Shown here: in pieces, positions 41,880 through 53,635 of the stretch
Numbering within the stretch: position 1 is the stretch's first letter
Layout: the number at the start of each line of letters is the position of its first letter
Notes under the pieces: generated by a model
What the model was told of the DNA's origin: nothing
What the model saw: only the letters and a program-made list of their open reading frames with translations
Database searches by the model: none
Translations under genes and position numbers: made by a program
NCBI RefSeq assembly: GCF_030823375.1
Contig: NZ_JAUSXB010000001.1
Location: forward strand, 2,232,001 to 2,296,000
DNA length: 64,000 bases
DNA from: Pseudarthrobacter siccitolerans
GTDB lineage: Bacteria; Actinomycetota; Actinomycetes; Actinomycetales; Micrococcaceae
Reading direction: 5' to 3'

Positions 41880-42482
41880 GTGCCAAAGATTGTTGACCAT
41901 GATGAGCGGCGCCTGGAACTGGTGGATGCGACATGGCGCATCATTGCGCGCCATGGCCTGGAGGGCGCCACGATGCGCGAGATCGCCATGGAGGCAGGCT
42001 TCGCCAACGGCGCCCTGAAGCCCTACTTCCCCACCAAGGACACCTTGCTCGAATTCGCCTTCAGCCATGTGTTCAACCGCACGAACCAGCGGATCGCGGA
42101 GGTTACGCAAGGCCAGTCCGGCCTTGCTGCCCTGCGGGCCTTTTGCCTCGAGGTGCTGCCCCTGGACGAGGAGCGCGTCAACGAGGCGCGGATCGTGATC
42201 CCCTTCTGGCAGAAGGCGGTCAACGACCCGCAAAAAGCATTGATCCACCAGCAGTCAATGGCCGAGTGGCTTACGGTCATCCGGCATTGCCTCGCGGAGG
42301 CCCGGGACGCAGGCGACGTGAGTACCGCTGTCGACGATGACGCCCTGGCCGGCCAGCTCCTGAACATGCTGCTGGGCGCACAGATCGAGGCAGCCCTGGC
42401 ACCGGCGGGCCGCGGAGACTTCGGTCACCACCACCAGCTTGAGGGCTACCTGGCCCTGCTGAGCCAGCCGGCGGACCATTGA
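41880..42482 (+). CDS. TetR/AcrR family transcriptional regulator
   Basis: A 200-residue regulator. The N-terminal helix-turn-helix is [20 protein letters not shown] followed by [17 protein letters not shown], typical of TetR. The C-terminal ligand domain ([40 protein letters not shown]) resembles the BetI/TetR_C group. Start is GTG with GGGGAG upstream. It is divergent from the amine oxidase gene with an inverted repeat between them, so it probably represses both until an amine or aldehyde appears. Its stop overlaps the start of the next gene. Confidence 0.9.
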   Translation: MPKIVDHDERRLELVDATWRIIARHGLEGATMREIAMEAGFANGALKPYFPTKDTLLEFAFSHVFNRTNQRIAEVTQGQSGLAALRAFCLEVLPLDEERVNEARIVIPFWQKAVNDPQKALIHQQSMAEWLTVIRHCLAEARDAGDVSTAVDDDALAGQLLNMLLGAQIEAALAPAGRGDFGHHHQLEGYLALLSQPADH

Positions 42483-43597
42483 ACGCTGAGAGCGCAGCCG
42501 CGACCATTCCTGCTGACATCGACACTCCCGAGATCCTCGTGGACGTTGACGTCCTGGACCGCAACATCACCCGGATGGCCCGGGCCGTGCAGGCGAAAGG
42601 ACTCGTCCTGCGTCCGCACGCCAAGACCCACAAGATCCCGGAGATCGCCGCCCGGCAACTCGCGGCCGGGGCGGTTGGGCTGACCGTGGCCACTATCGGC
42701 GAGGCGGAAGTGTTCGCCGCGTCAGGAGTCCAGGATCTCTTCATTGCCTACCCCCTGTGGGTCTCTCCGCAAAAGGCAGTGCGGCTCCGGCAGCTTGTAG
42801 CAAGCGCGAAAATTTCAGTAGGCGTGGACTCGGCAGCCGGAGCTTCCGCGCTGGGTGCAGGTCTCGGCGATGCCGCCGGGGAGATCAGCGTGCTGGTGGA
42901 GATCGACAGCGGCCACCACCGCAGCGGCGTCCAGGCTGAAGCAGCAGCAGCCGTTGCCCAGGCAGCGTCCGGCGCCGGCCTCAAGGTGGCAGGGGTCTTC
43001 ACCTTCCCCGGCCACAGCTATGCGCCAGGCATGCCCGTCGAAGCGGCGGTGCAGGAGCAGGACGCCCTGCACCGGGCAGCGGAAGCGCTGGGCGCGGCGG
43101 GCTTCGAGGCCGCTGTGCGAAGTGGAGGATCCACCCCGACGGCGCTCCTCACCGAAGGCTCTGCTGCCACCGAAGTGCGTCCCGGCGTCTACGTCTTCGG
43201 TGATGCCCAGCAGCTGGAGCTGGGCCGTTGCGCCCTTGAGGACATCGCACTGGCGGTTGCGGCCACCGTGGTCAGCCACCACACCACCGCTCCGGACAGC
43301 CCGCAGCGGTTCATCCTTGACGCCGGGAGCAAGATCCTGGGCAGCGACCGGCCGGCCTGGGCCAGCGGGTTCGGGCGCCTGATGGACCACCCCGGGGCAA
43401 GAATCACCGCACTGTCAGAGCACCACGCCACAGTGGAGTGGCACAACGACGGCGCGCCGCCGGCCATCGGTACGCGTCTCCGGGTCATCCCCAACCACGT
43501 CTGCCTCGCCATCAATCTCGTGGATGACGTGGCCGTTGTGAGCCAGGGCAGGCTGACTGATCGCTGGGCGGTGGCAGCCCGGGGGAAGAACAAATAG
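42479..43597 (+). CDS. D-threonine aldolase/DSD1-type PLP enzyme (alanine racemase N-fold)
   Basis: A 372-residue fold-type III PLP enzyme. The PLP lysine lies in [20 protein letters not shown]; other elements are [34 protein letters not shown] and the C-terminal metal site H-x-C-like region [13 protein letters not shown], seen in D-threonine aldolases and D-serine dehydratases. The reaction could be aldol cleavage or dehydration of a D-hydroxyamino acid; the exact substrate is not evident. The TTG start overlaps the TetR stop (TTGA), so it is coupled to the regulator. It forms a plus-strand unit with TetR, opposite to the amine oxidase. Confidence 0.85.
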   Translation: MNAESAAATIPADIDTPEILVDVDVLDRNITRMARAVQAKGLVLRPHAKTHKIPEIAARQLAAGAVGLTVATIGEAEVFAASGVQDLFIAYPLWVSPQKAVRLRQLVASAKISVGVDSAAGASALGAGLGDAAGEISVLVEIDSGHHRSGVQAEAAAAVAQAASGAGLKVAGVFTFPGHSYAPGMPVEAAVQEQDALHRAAEALGAAGFEAAVRSGGSTPTALLTEGSAATEVRPGVYVFGDAQQLELGRCALEDIALAVAATVVSHHTTAPDSPQRFILDAGSKILGSDRPAWASGFGRLMDHPGARITALSEHHATVEWHNDGAPPAIGTRLRVIPNHVCLAINLVDDVAVVSQGRLTDRWAVAARGKNK

Positions 43598-43693
43598 CGG
43601 CAATTCTTTTTTCGCCAAGTGTTGAAAAAAGACGGCGGGTGGCACTAACCTGATGGGACTGTGTTGCAGGACACAGTTTCGGGGGAATGTCAG

Positions 43694-44683
43694 ATGGCCC
43701 GCCCGTCGTCAGGAACATCCATGCAAGCACCAGCCTCGCCCGCCAGCCAGAACCAGAACCTCACCACCAGGGTTGCGGCGTCTTTCGACCACTGGAAGCA
43801 CCTCGTGGCCGAGTCCTTTGTGCCGCTCACGGCAAAAACGGCTGACGTGGACGGCTTCCGCGGGCAGCTGCGCGCGCGGGTACTGGACCGGATGTCCATC
43901 GTGGAAGTCACCGCCACATCCCATGAGGTCCACCGCACGCCAGCGCTCATTGCCCAGGCCGGCGAGCGCTATTTCAAGCTCAGCCTCCAGCTTGAGGGCA
44001 CCGGACTCCTCATCCAGGACAACCGGGAGGCGCTGCTCCAGCCCGGTGATCTGGCCATCTATGACACCAACCGCCCGTACACCCTGGCGTTCGAGGAACA
44101 GGCCCGGATGATGGTGGTGATGTTTCCATGCGGCGCCCTCACGCTGCCCACGGATTACGTTGGCCAGCTCTCCGCCGTCAGGATGCCCGGCAGCACGGGC
44201 CTGAGCGGGATCGTGGGACAGTTCATCCGCCAGCTCGCCGAAAATATCGACATCCTGAGCGGTCCCAGCGGGTCGCGGCTGGCCACCAATGCCCTGGACC
44301 TGGTGTCCACCATGCTGCATGCAGAAATGGACATCGCCCCGGACCGGATGAAGCCGCAGGCCCTGCTGGCCGCGTCCGTTCGCGAATACATCGAGGGCAA
44401 CCTGTCCGATCCGCTGCTCTGCCCGGCGAGCATCGCGGCCGCGCACTTCATCTCCACCAGGCACCTGCACAACGTCTTCCACGAGTCCGGCAACACCGTG
44501 GCCGGCTGGATCCGGAGCCAGCGCCTTGACGGATCGCGCCGCGACCTGCGGGATCCCCTGCACGCCGGGAAGTCCGTCAGTGCGGTGGCTTCCCGCTGGG
44601 GGTTCCTTGATGCGGCCCACTTCAGCCGCACCTTCCGCGACGCTTTCGGCATGTCCCCCACCGACTGGCGCCGGGGCGCCTGA
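43694..44683 (+). CDS. AraC family regulator, FeaR-like
   Basis: A 329-residue regulator with an N-terminal AraC-binding domain of the FeaR/NahR type (VDGFRGQLRARVLDRMSIVE, LLQPGDLAIYDTNRPYTLAF) and a C-terminal double helix-turn-helix (AAAHFISTRHLHNVFHESGN, SVSAVASRWGFLDAAHFSRT, FRDAFGMSPTDWR). FeaR activates amine oxidase and aldehyde dehydrogenase genes for phenethylamine and tyramine use in enteric bacteria, and the amine oxidase gene lies 2 kb away, so the role may be the same. ATG 43694 has GGGGGAA before it; a TTG further up is rejected. The helix-turn-helix is complete. Confidence 0.87.
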   Translation: MARPSSGTSMQAPASPASQNQNLTTRVAASFDHWKHLVAESFVPLTAKTADVDGFRGQLRARVLDRMSIVEVTATSHEVHRTPALIAQAGERYFKLSLQLEGTGLLIQDNREALLQPGDLAIYDTNRPYTLAFEEQARMMVVMFPCGALTLPTDYVGQLSAVRMPGSTGLSGIVGQFIRQLAENIDILSGPSGSRLATNALDLVSTMLHAEMDIAPDRMKPQALLAASVREYIEGNLSDPLLCPASIAAAHFISTRHLHNVFHESGNTVAGWIRSQRLDGSRRDLRDPLHAGKSVSAVASRWGFLDAAHFSRTFRDAFGMSPTDWRRGA

Positions 44684-44744
44684 GCATCAGCACCGGCGGG
44701 CATTAGTGCACGACGGCGGATGGCGCCGGCTTGGCATGCCCGGC

Positions 44745-46094
<1,350 letters not shown>

Positions 46095-46287
46095 CTAACG
46101 TGGCCTGCACGGGACGGCCACGAGGAGGCGGCGTTGTCCTGAAAAAAGTTTACGTTTCAACTTATCGGATTACGACTGCGCACTGTTAGGCGGGCGGGCG
46201 CGCTTCAGCTAATCTCCGTATTGTGACAGCAAACTTCCGTCTTATGAAATTTGAGGGGAATAATTCTCCCGGCCCCGGGGCGTCCTG

Positions 46288-47004
46288 ATGCCGTATATTT
46301 GCCTGCTCCTCTCCGGTGCCCCGCTGCTGGTCAACGGGCTGGCAACACTGGGACGCCTGCCCCGCCGCGACGCAGCCGTGCTGAGCCTCGTGGTGGGTAT
46401 CGTCCAGGTGGTGCTCGGCGTCGTCGTCCTGTCCCCGGGCACTCCTGCAACCCCAGCACTGACTGCCGCCGGCATGTTCCTGTTCGGCCTAACGTACGTC
46501 TATGCGGGCCTGGACGTCCTGCTGGCGCTGGGCTCCAAGGGGCTGGGCTGGTTCTGCGGCATGGTGGCCTTCGTTGGACTGCTCCTGGCAGCGGCGTGGC
46601 TTCGTGACGATCCCCTGCTGTCCGTTATGTGGCTGGTTTGGTCCGTGCTGTGGGCGCTGCTTTTCGCCTCGCTGGCCCTGGGCCTGGCCCGGGTAGACAC
46701 CTTCACGGGCTGGGCGCTGGTGCTCACCAGCCAGGTCACGGCTACAATCCCGGCTTTCCTGGGGCTGGCCGGGCTGTGGCCACACAGCCCGTCGGTAGCC
46801 GCCGCTGCAGCGGTATTACTGGGCGGGCTGCTCGTCCTTGCCGGCGTTCTTGCCCGGCGGACCCTGGCCGCAAAGGGAATGGCCCGGGCCGATGCTGTCG
46901 CACCGGACCGGGCCCTTCAAACCCCTCACCGCGTCAGCGAAGGAAGCTGTCCGTTAACCGGCGTTCCCCAGACTGCCGGCCTTCTGCCGCCGTTCAATCC
47001 GTGA
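46288..47004 (+). CDS. AmiS/UreI family transporter
   Basis: A 238-residue membrane protein with six to seven spans, matching AmiS/UreI channels, which let urea or short amides cross the membrane. The opening YICLLLSGAPLLVNGLATLG, the FLFGLTYVYAGLDVLLALGS stretch and FVGLLLAAAWLR fit the family. The C-terminal 45 residues are hydrophilic and the last 17 codons overlap the 3' end of the convergent APC permease gene. No amidase or urease gene is adjacent. It is divergent from gdhA; amide or urea uptake feeding ammonium assimilation is a reasonable guess. Confidence 0.85.
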   Translation: MPYICLLLSGAPLLVNGLATLGRLPRRDAAVLSLVVGIVQVVLGVVVLSPGTPATPALTAAGMFLFGLTYVYAGLDVLLALGSKGLGWFCGMVAFVGLLLAAAWLRDDPLLSVMWLVWSVLWALLFASLALGLARVDTFTGWALVLTSQVTATIPAFLGLAGLWPHSPSVAAAAAVLLGGLLVLAGVLARRTLAAKGMARADAVAPDRALQTPHRVSEGSCPLTGVPQTAGLLPPFNP

Positions 47005-48430
47005 CTCCACCAGGACACCGGCGGCGAACATCACCGGGACAGCCACCAGCAGGGCCGCGGCCGTTTCTGCGCTGCCGCCAATCAGTGCGGTGAAGTTGCT
47101 GACCACCAGGGCCAGCACCCACGCCAGCAGCAGGGTGGCCAGGGCAGGCGCCAGGAAGGTCTGCCAGAGCTGGACTTCCACACGCTCCCGCCGGAAAAAT
47201 CCCACCACGGCCACGGAACAAAGGATGTACAGCACCAGCAGTGCAGCAACAGCCAGTCCGCTGAACCAGGAGAACAGGGTCAGGACAGGATCCAGCGCGA
47301 GCAGCGCGAAGGGAACCACCAGTACCACGGCGGTGGCGGTCTGGATCCGGGCGGCCGCGGCGGGGGCGCTGTGGCGGTTGGTCCGGGCCAGGACGGCGGG
47401 CATGGAGCCCTGCAGTGCCAGCGAGTGAAGGTACCGGTTGATGCCGTTATGGAAGGCGATGATGCCGGCCAGCAGGGACGTCACCAGCAGGATGCCCGTG
47501 GCAGTGCCGGCCCACGGTCCGAACAGTTCCACCATGGGAGCCAGCACAAAGCTGGTGGAGTCGCCCGATTCAAGGGCCGCACCGGCTGCGTCCATGACCT
47601 GGCTGGGGCCGTAGTAGCTCACCAGCATCCAGGAGATAAACGAGAAGAACACGGCGATCACGGCTACTGACAGGTAGGTGGCCCGCGCTACGGTGCGGTG
47701 GGCGTCCTTGGCTTCTGCCGAATAGATGGCGGTGGATTCGAAGCCGAACATCGAGGCCACAGCGAACATGATGGCCACGCCCGGGGCGCCGGCGGCGATG
47801 GCCTCCGGGGAGAAGGACGCCGCGATGCTGATCCCCTCGGGACCGCCGCCGCTAAAGAGCACCGTGAAGCCGAACATCAGCAGGATGGCCACTTCGAGCC
47901 CCACCAGCAGGGCGAGGACCTTGGCGCCGAGTTCGATGTTGAGCGAGCCCAGCACCTGCACTCCGGCCATCGTGGCCAGGGCCAGCGCCCACCAGGGGAC
48001 GTTGACGCTAACGGAAGCCAGCAGCCCGGAAAACGCTGCCCCATAGAGCCCGTACATCGCTGCCTGAACCGTGCTGTACGCCAAGAGCGCCAACCAGGCC
48101 GCGCCGGCTCCGGCCTTCCGGCCGAAGGCCGCCGTGACATAGGCGTAAAACGCGCCGCTGCCCTGGATCCTGCGGCTCATCGCCACGAATCCCACGGCGA
48201 AGATGACAATAACGACGCCCACAATCAGGTAGGCGCCCGGGGCGCCGGCACCGTTGCCGAGGGCGGCGGCCAAGGGGGAAGCACCGGTGATTCCCGTCAG
48301 GGGCGCCTGGGCGGACAGAACGAAGAACAGGATTCCCATGACGCCGATGCTGCCGGCGCGGAGGGCAGTGGAGTGTTCCTTTGCGGGGCTTGCATCAGCA
48401 GTCCGGGATTCGGAATTGGAAATACTCATT
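46954..48430 (-). CDS. APC family amino acid/polyamine permease
   Basis: A permease of about 491 residues with 12 or more spans. TM1 carries the unwound motif LSAQAPLTGITGASPLAAAL, and GAFYAYVTAAFGRKAG, FGFESTAIYSAEAKDAHRTV and FHNGINRYLHSLALQGSMPA are typical of the APC superfamily (AAT/ectoine-ethanolamine-like group). The frame stays open to 48651, but the ATG at 48430 has AAGAAGGA at good spacing and starts the conserved domain. It is convergent with, and overlaps, the AmiS/UreI gene by 51 bases. The substrate is probably an amino acid or amine. Confidence 0.88.
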
Positions 48431-48683
48431 GGATCCTTCTTAACGGTCATGAGCGCTGGGGGGGAAGGGTGCGGTTCAAGGTCCTGCACCGTTGAATCCA
48501 GCATGGCAGCGGACCGCCTCAAGGGTTTTGTCGCGCAGCGATCAGTTGTTGTACCTGAGCGCAATGCCCGGGCTGGAGCGGGACGCGTCCGCCACTTAAT
48601 CCAAGGCGGTGCCGAATCACCTGCCCGTGGCATACTGCCGTTACCAGACATCGCCGGATCCGCCGGCCGGAAGGGGTCCCTTC

Positions 48684-50576
48684 GTGCAGGAATTCGGTGT
48701 GGACGAGACGGCGCGGCAGCACGTCGTCGAGGCCCTTGCCAGGGCGGACAGCGGCGCGGGGACGGACTTTCAGCGGCGGTTCGACCGGCACTTCCCGGAC
48801 CTCTGCCGTCTCTTCCAGTCGCTGTACGGTTCCCGCGAGGACTGGCTGGACCAGCTCACCGCACTGGTCCTTCAGAACGCCCGCTCCTGGCAGGACCGCC
48901 CGGCGGAGCTGAAGGCCCTCGACGCCGAGCGGGAAGCCAACAGCGGCTGGTTCCTGGCCAACAAGATGCTGGGCGGGGTCTGCTACGTGGACCGGTACGC
49001 CGAAAGCCTGGAGGGAGTCCGCGCCCGCATCCCGTACTTCAGGGAACTGGGCCTCACCTACCTGCACCTCATGCCGCTGTTCCTGGCGCCGGAGCCGCAC
49101 TCCGACGGCGGTTATGCGGTCTCCAGTTACCGCCAGGTCAACCCGAAACTTGGCACTATGGAACAACTGCGCGAGCTTGCGGCGGAACTGAAAGCCAACG
49201 GGATCAGCCTGGTGGTCGACTTTATCTTCAACCACACCTCCGACGAGCACGAGTGGGCACGGCGCGCCGCCGCCGGGGATCCCGAATTCAGCGATTACTA
49301 CTGGATCTTCCCGGACCGCACCATGCCGGACGCCTTTGAACAGAATGTGCGGGAGATCTTCCCGGAGAACCACCCCGGGTCCTTCATCCGGATGGAGGAC
49401 GGCCGCTGGGTCTGGGCCACCTTCCACACCTACCAATGGGACCTGAACTACTCCAACCCGGACGTTTTCCGTGCCATGGCCGGCGAAATGCTGTTCCTGG
49501 CCAACCAGGGCGTGGACATCCTGCGCATGGATGCGGTCGCCTTCATCTGGAAACAGCTCGGCACCCCCTGCGAAAACCGCCCCGAAGCCCATACGCTGCT
49601 CCAGGCCTTCAACGCGGTGTGCCGGCTCGCCGCGCCGTCGCTGCTGTTCAAGTCCGAGGCCATCGTGCACCCCGACGAAGTGGCGCTCTACATCGACCCT
49701 GCCGAGTGCCAGATCTCCTACAACCCGCTGCAGATGGCGCTGATCTGGGAATCGCTGGCCACCCGGGACGTGTCGCTCCTGGCCCAGGCACTGCAGCGCC
49801 GGCACAACATCGCCGAGGGCACGTCCTGGGTGAACTACGTCCGCAGCCACGACGACATCGGCTGGACTTTTGCTGACGAGGACGCGGCGGAACTGGGCAT
49901 CAACGGCTTTGACCACCGCCGGTTCCTGAACTCCTTCTACGTCAACCGCTTCCCCGGCAGCTTCGCCCGCGGTGTGCCCTTCCAGGACAACCCCAAGACC
50001 GGTGACTGCAGGATTTCAGGCACGACGGCGTCGCTGTGCGGCATGGAGGTGGACCCGGCTGAGGCGGTGGAGCGGATCCTCCTCGCCCACTCGGTTGCCT
50101 TCAGCACCGGCGGCATTCCCCTGCTGTACCTCGGCGACGAGGTGGGCCAGGTCAACGACTACAGCTATGCCTCGGAACCCGGGCATGAGTCGGACACCCG
50201 CTGGGTCCACCGGCCGCACTACCCGGCGGAGCAGTATGCCCGCCGCCATGACCCTTCCACTCCCGAAGGCGCCGTCTACGCGGGCCTGAAACGAATGATC
50301 GAGGTCCGTGCCGGCGCTCCGGAGCTGGCAGGAACAAGGCTGGTGGACTTCGCCACCCACAACTCCCGCGTGCTGGCCTACCAGCGCCCCGGCGAGCAGA
50401 CCTGGGTCCTGGCACTGGCCAACTTCAGCGACGAACCGCAGGCATTGCCCGCCGAAACCTTTTCCGGATACTCAGCCGCCGCCGTCGACCTTCTCTCCGA
50501 AGCCTCGCTGCAGCTGGACGACGGCGTCACGCTCCTACCGCGCCAGTATCTCTGGCTGCGCGTCACCCCCAGCTGA
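48684..50576 (+). CDS. amylosucrase, GH13 family
   Basis: A 630-residue enzyme that uses sucrose to build alpha-1,4-glucan and release fructose. The N-terminal all-helical domain ([20 protein letters not shown]) is typical of amylosucrase; the TIM barrel has the B-loop signature [20 protein letters not shown], the nucleophile Asp in [15 protein letters not shown], the acid/base Glu in FKSEAIVHP and the HDD motif SHDDIGW. A frame from GTG 48609 is possible, but GTG 48684 has GGAAGGGG 7 bases upstream. It is alone, with a divergent APC permease and a long palindrome after its stop. Trehalose synthase and oligo-glucosidase lack the helical domain and are less likely. Confidence 0.87.
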   Translation: MQEFGVDETARQHVVEALARADSGAGTDFQRRFDRHFPDLCRLFQSLYGSREDWLDQLTALVLQNARSWQDRPAELKALDAEREANSGWFLANKMLGGVCYVDRYAESLEGVRARIPYFRELGLTYLHLMPLFLAPEPHSDGGYAVSSYRQVNPKLGTMEQLRELAAELKANGISLVVDFIFNHTSDEHEWARRAAAGDPEFSDYYWIFPDRTMPDAFEQNVREIFPENHPGSFIRMEDGRWVWATFHTYQWDLNYSNPDVFRAMAGEMLFLANQGVDILRMDAVAFIWKQLGTPCENRPEAHTLLQAFNAVCRLAAPSLLFKSEAIVHPDEVALYIDPAECQISYNPLQMALIWESLATRDVSLLAQALQRRHNIAEGTSWVNYVRSHDDIGWTFADEDAAELGINGFDHRRFLNSFYVNRFPGSFARGVPFQDNPKTGDCRISGTTASLCGMEVDPAEAVERILLAHSVAFSTGGIPLLYLGDEVGQVNDYSYASEPGHESDTRWVHRPHYPAEQYARRHDPSTPEGAVYAGLKRMIEVRAGAPELAGTRLVDFATHNSRVLAYQRPGEQTWVLALANFSDEPQALPAETFSGYSAAAVDLLSEASLQLDDGVTLLPRQYLWLRVTPS

Positions 50577-50587
50577 TGTTCCCTTTT

Positions 50588-50653
50588 CCCAACTAAGTAG
50601 CGTCAAGTGTCGTTTTGACCGCCCAAAACGACACTTAGCGCTACCCAGTTGGG
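50588..50653. terminator. long interrupted palindrome after amylosucrase gene
   Basis: CCCAACT, GTAGCG and AAGTGTCGTTTT pair with AAAACGACACTT, CGCTAC and AGTTGGG: 25 paired bases interrupted by two symmetrical 2-base mismatches, with an 8-base loop (50617-50624). It ends the amylosucrase transcript and lies just ahead of pheA. The inner arm is similar to the hairpin at 8088-8135. Confidence 0.8.
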
Positions 50654-50686
50654 CGGGCGGGCACGGGACGTGAAACCATACGGATC

Positions 50687-51544
50687 ATGGCCTCCAAGAT
50701 TGCGTACCAGGGTGAGCCCGGCGCCAACTCCAATATCGCGTGCAAGCAGATGTTCCCGGACATGGAAAGCGTGCCCTGCGCCAGCTTCGAGGACGCGTTT
50801 GAACTCGTGTCCAGCGGCGAGGCGGACCTGGCCATGATCCCCATCGAAAACTCGATTGCCGGGCGGGTGGCGGACATCCATATCCTGCTGCCCCAGTCCA
50901 ACCTGCAGATCGTGGGCGAGTTCTTCCTGCCCATCCACTTCGACCTGCTGGGCATCCCGGGCAGCACCATCGCGGACGCCACCGAGGTCCACAGCCACAT
51001 CCACGCCCTGGGCCAGTGCCGCAAGCTGATCCGTGAGCACGGCCTCAAGCCGGTCATCGCGGGCGACACCGCCGGGTCCGCCCGTGAAGTGGCCGAGTGG
51101 AACGATCCCCGCAAGCTCTCCCTCGCTCCCCCGCTGGCCGCGCAGATCTACGGCCTGGAAGTGCTGGCCTCCCGGGTTGAGGATGATCCGTCCAACACCA
51201 CAAGGTTCGTGGTCCTGGCCCGGGAGATGGCGCTGCCGGCCCGGGACGAACTGCCCGGACCGGCGGTCACCAGCTTCGTGTTCCGCGTCCGCAACGTCCC
51301 GTCCGCGCTGTACAAGGCGCTGGGCGGCTTCGCGACGAACGGCGTCAACATGACGCGGCTGGAAAGCTACATGGTGGGCAACGAGTTCGCGGCCACCATG
51401 TTTATGGCCGACGTGGAAGGTCACCCCGGGGACTTACCGCTGAAGCTGGCCCTCGAGGAGCTGGACTTCTTCACCACCGAGGTGCGCATCCTTGGCGTTT
51501 ATGAGGCCGCGGAGTACAGGACAGCTCAGACCGTCAGCGGCTGA
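50687..51544 (+). CDS. pheA: prephenate dehydratase
   Basis: A 285-residue enzyme that turns prephenate into phenylpyruvate, the last committed step to phenylalanine. The catalytic domain opens with KIAYQGEPGANSNIACKQMF and has IPIENSIAGRVADIHILL and the essential TRF motif in SNTTRFVVLA. A C-terminal ACT domain (TSFVFRVRNVPSALYKALGG, TRLESYMVG) binds Phe for feedback control. The length and domain order match the stand-alone actinobacterial form without chorismate mutase. Its stop overlaps the 3' end of the convergent flavin monooxygenase gene by 19 bases. Confidence 0.96.
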   Translation: MASKIAYQGEPGANSNIACKQMFPDMESVPCASFEDAFELVSSGEADLAMIPIENSIAGRVADIHILLPQSNLQIVGEFFLPIHFDLLGIPGSTIADATEVHSHIHALGQCRKLIREHGLKPVIAGDTAGSAREVAEWNDPRKLSLAPPLAAQIYGLEVLASRVEDDPSNTTRFVVLAREMALPARDELPGPAVTSFVFRVRNVPSALYKALGGFATNGVNMTRLESYMVGNEFAATMFMADVEGHPGDLPLKLALEELDFFTTEVRILGVYEAAEYRTAQTVSG

Positions 51545-53487
51545 CCCGTTGCCTGGCGCGGCTTGAGCAGGCCCGGCTTCAGCAAGGCAGCAAAGAACTC
51601 CCCCAGTTCCGCCGTCGCGGTGAGCGGCAGGACGTTCGCCACATACTGGTCCGGGCGCACCACCACCACCACGCCGCCGCGGTCCAGCCCGCGCAGTTCG
51701 AAGATGTCTGCCCCGGGATCGGTGGCGTACACCTTCTCGTAATCGGTCAGCTTGAACGGGCCCACCTGCGGCTTGAAGACGGCGGGAACCTTTCCAATGT
51801 CCACGGCCGTGTGCGGTTGCTGGTAAATCACCTTCACGTCGAACCAGGCGTCAGGATCAGCGTCCGACGGCGTTGCGGCCAGCGGCGAGTCAGGCGAGTT
51901 TGCGATCCACCCGGCGAAGTCCGCCACCCCTGAGTGCGTACCGGCGGGCGCGGCGTCCGCGAAGACGTAGATCCGCCACCGCCCGTCCGCCGTGGCGTGG
52001 TGGCCGAGGTGCATGGGGTTGGTATCGCCCACCCGCACCACCGGTGCTGATTTGAAACGCTTGCCCACGGGGAAGCCGGTGGCAAGGTCCTGGTGCTTCG
52101 CGGGTGCCACCAGCATGGACGGCGCGTACTCGGTCATGAATCCGGCCGGGAACTCGGCAGTGCGCACGTAGAAGTCTTCGAGGTCCGAGGGGTTCTCGAA
52201 CTCCTCGGGCTTCTTGGCCATCATGGTGGACCATTCCTTGTCGAAGTCAATGAGATTCTTTGCCACCACCTGCCGCTCCGCGGAATACGTGGACAGCAGG
52301 CCTTCCGGGCTGCGGCCTTCCAGCACGTGGCCGAGCTTCCAGGCGATGTTGAAGCCGTCCTGCATCGAAACGTTCATGCCCTGGCCCGCCTTGGCACTGT
52401 GCGTGTGGCAGGCGTCGCCGGTGATAAACACCCGCGGGGTGCGCGTACCGCGCTCCTCCGGCAGGACGTCGTCGAACCTGTCCGTGAGCCGGTGCCCCAC
52501 CTCGTAGACGCTGTGCCACGCCACGTTGCGGACGTCCAGCGTGTAGGGGTGGAGGATCTCGTTGGCCTTGTGGATGATCTGCTCGATGGTGGTGTTCCGG
52601 ACGGCGTGATGGGTGGCCGGGTCCACCTCGCCCAGGTCCACATACATGCGGAACAGATGTCCGCCTTCGCGCGGGATCAGCAGGATGCTGCCTTTTTCCC
52701 CCTGGATGGCGCACTTGGTCCGGATATCGGGGAAGTCGGTCACGGCGAGGGTGTCCATCACGCCCCAGGCGTGGTTGGCCTGGTCCCCGGCAAGAGTGCA
52801 GCCAATCGCTGTGCGCACTTTGCTGCGCGCGCCATCGGCACCCACCACATATTTAGCCCGCACTATGCGTTCCTGGCCCTCATTCGGCCCGGAAGTGCGC
52901 AGGAGTGTCACGGTGACGGGGAAGTCGCCCTCGTCCGTGACGCTAAGGGACTGGAAGTCGTAGCCGTAGTCGGGCTTCAGGCGGGTAGGCGAGTTGGCGG
53001 CAAACTCGGCGAAGTAGTCCAGCACGCGCGCCTGGTTGACGATGAGGTGCGGGAACTCGCTGATGCCCATCTCGTCGTCGACAGCGCGGGCGGTACGAAT
53101 GATGTTGGCATGGCTGGCGGGGTCCGGCTTCCAGAACGCCATCTCGGTGATGCGGTAGGCCTCGGCAATGATGCGCTCCGCGAACCCGAACGCCTGGAAG
53201 GTTTCGACGCTGCGCGCCTGGATGCCGTCGGCCTGGCCGATGGCGAGCCGTCCGGGACGCCGCTCGATGATGCGCGTGCTGACATTCGGGAACATGGAAA
53301 GCTGCGCCGCGGCGAGCATTCCCGCCGGCCCGGTGCCGACAATCAGGACGTCCACTTCATCCGGGAGCTCGTCGGGCCGGTTCAGCCCGACGCCAGCTGC
53401 CGGCTTTACCCGCGGGTCTCCGGATACGTAACCGTGGTGGTGAAACTGCACGGGATTCCTCACTTCGTTGTGTGGCTCTTCGGCCAT
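51526..53487 (-). CDS. class A FAD-dependent aromatic hydroxylase (phenol/3-hydroxybenzoate monooxygenase type)
   Basis: A 653-residue flavin monooxygenase that hydroxylates a phenolic ring with NAD(P)H and O2. FAD motifs are VDVLIVGTGPAGMLAAAQLS, the DG motif YVVGADGARSKVRTAIGC and the GD motif PRVFITGDACHTHSAKAGQG. The long C-terminal thioredoxin-like domain (from about residue 480) places it with phenol 2-monooxygenase and 3-hydroxybenzoate 4-monooxygenase. It is divergent from the homoprotocatechuate operon, which lacks hpaBC here, so it may make 3,4-dihydroxyphenylacetate from 3- or 4-hydroxyphenylacetate. The ATG has only a weak ribosome binding site. Confidence 0.88.
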   Translation of the reverse strand: MAEEPHNEVRNPVQFHHHGYVSGDPRVKPAAGVGLNRPDELPDEVDVLIVGTGPAGMLAAAQLSMFPNVSTRIIERRPGRLAIGQADGIQARSVETFQAFGFAERIIAEAYRITEMAFWKPDPASHANIIRTARAVDDEMGISEFPHLIVNQARVLDYFAEFAANSPTRLKPDYGYDFQSLSVTDEGDFPVTVTLLRTSGPNEGQERIVRAKYVVGADGARSKVRTAIGCTLAGDQANHAWGVMDTLAVTDFPDIRTKCAIQGEKGSILLIPREGGHLFRMYVDLGEVDPATHHAVRNTTIEQIIHKANEILHPYTLDVRNVAWHSVYEVGHRLTDRFDDVLPEERGTRTPRVFITGDACHTHSAKAGQGMNVSMQDGFNIAWKLGHVLEGRSPEGLLSTYSAERQVVAKNLIDFDKEWSTMMAKKPEEFENPSDLEDFYVRTAEFPAGFMTEYAPSMLVAPAKHQDLATGFPVGKRFKSAPVVRVGDTNPMHLGHHATADGRWRIYVFADAAPAGTHSGVADFAGWIANSPDSPLAATPSDADPDAWFDVKVIYQQPHTAVDIGKVPAVFKPQVGPFKLTDYEKVYATDPGADIFELRGLDRGGVVVVVRPDQYVANVLPLTATAELGEFFAALLKPGLLKPRQATGQPLTV

Positions 53488-53635
53488 AAGGCTTGTTCGA
53501 TAATAGAACTAGGGTTTCCATATGAGAAAACTCGGGTGTGGGGCAATACTGTACGCCACCTGTAACGGGGACGACAAGGGTGCCAAAAATGCGAGCCTCG
53601 AACGCTTGACAAGCGTCAGCCAAAGCGCGAAGGTG

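Noticed and set aside
48684..50576. Trehalose synthase or sucrose phosphorylase identity
   Set aside because: The N-terminal helical domain and the REANSGW...[10 protein letters not shown] signature fit amylosucrase better.
52093..53565. 490-residue open frame on the plus strand
   Set aside because: Shadow of the flavin hydroxylase gene; FAD motifs are on the minus strand.
53606..53611. TTGACA as -35 box of the hpa operon
   Set aside because: No -10-like hexamer stands 16-18 bases downstream; the nearest candidate is 30 bases away.
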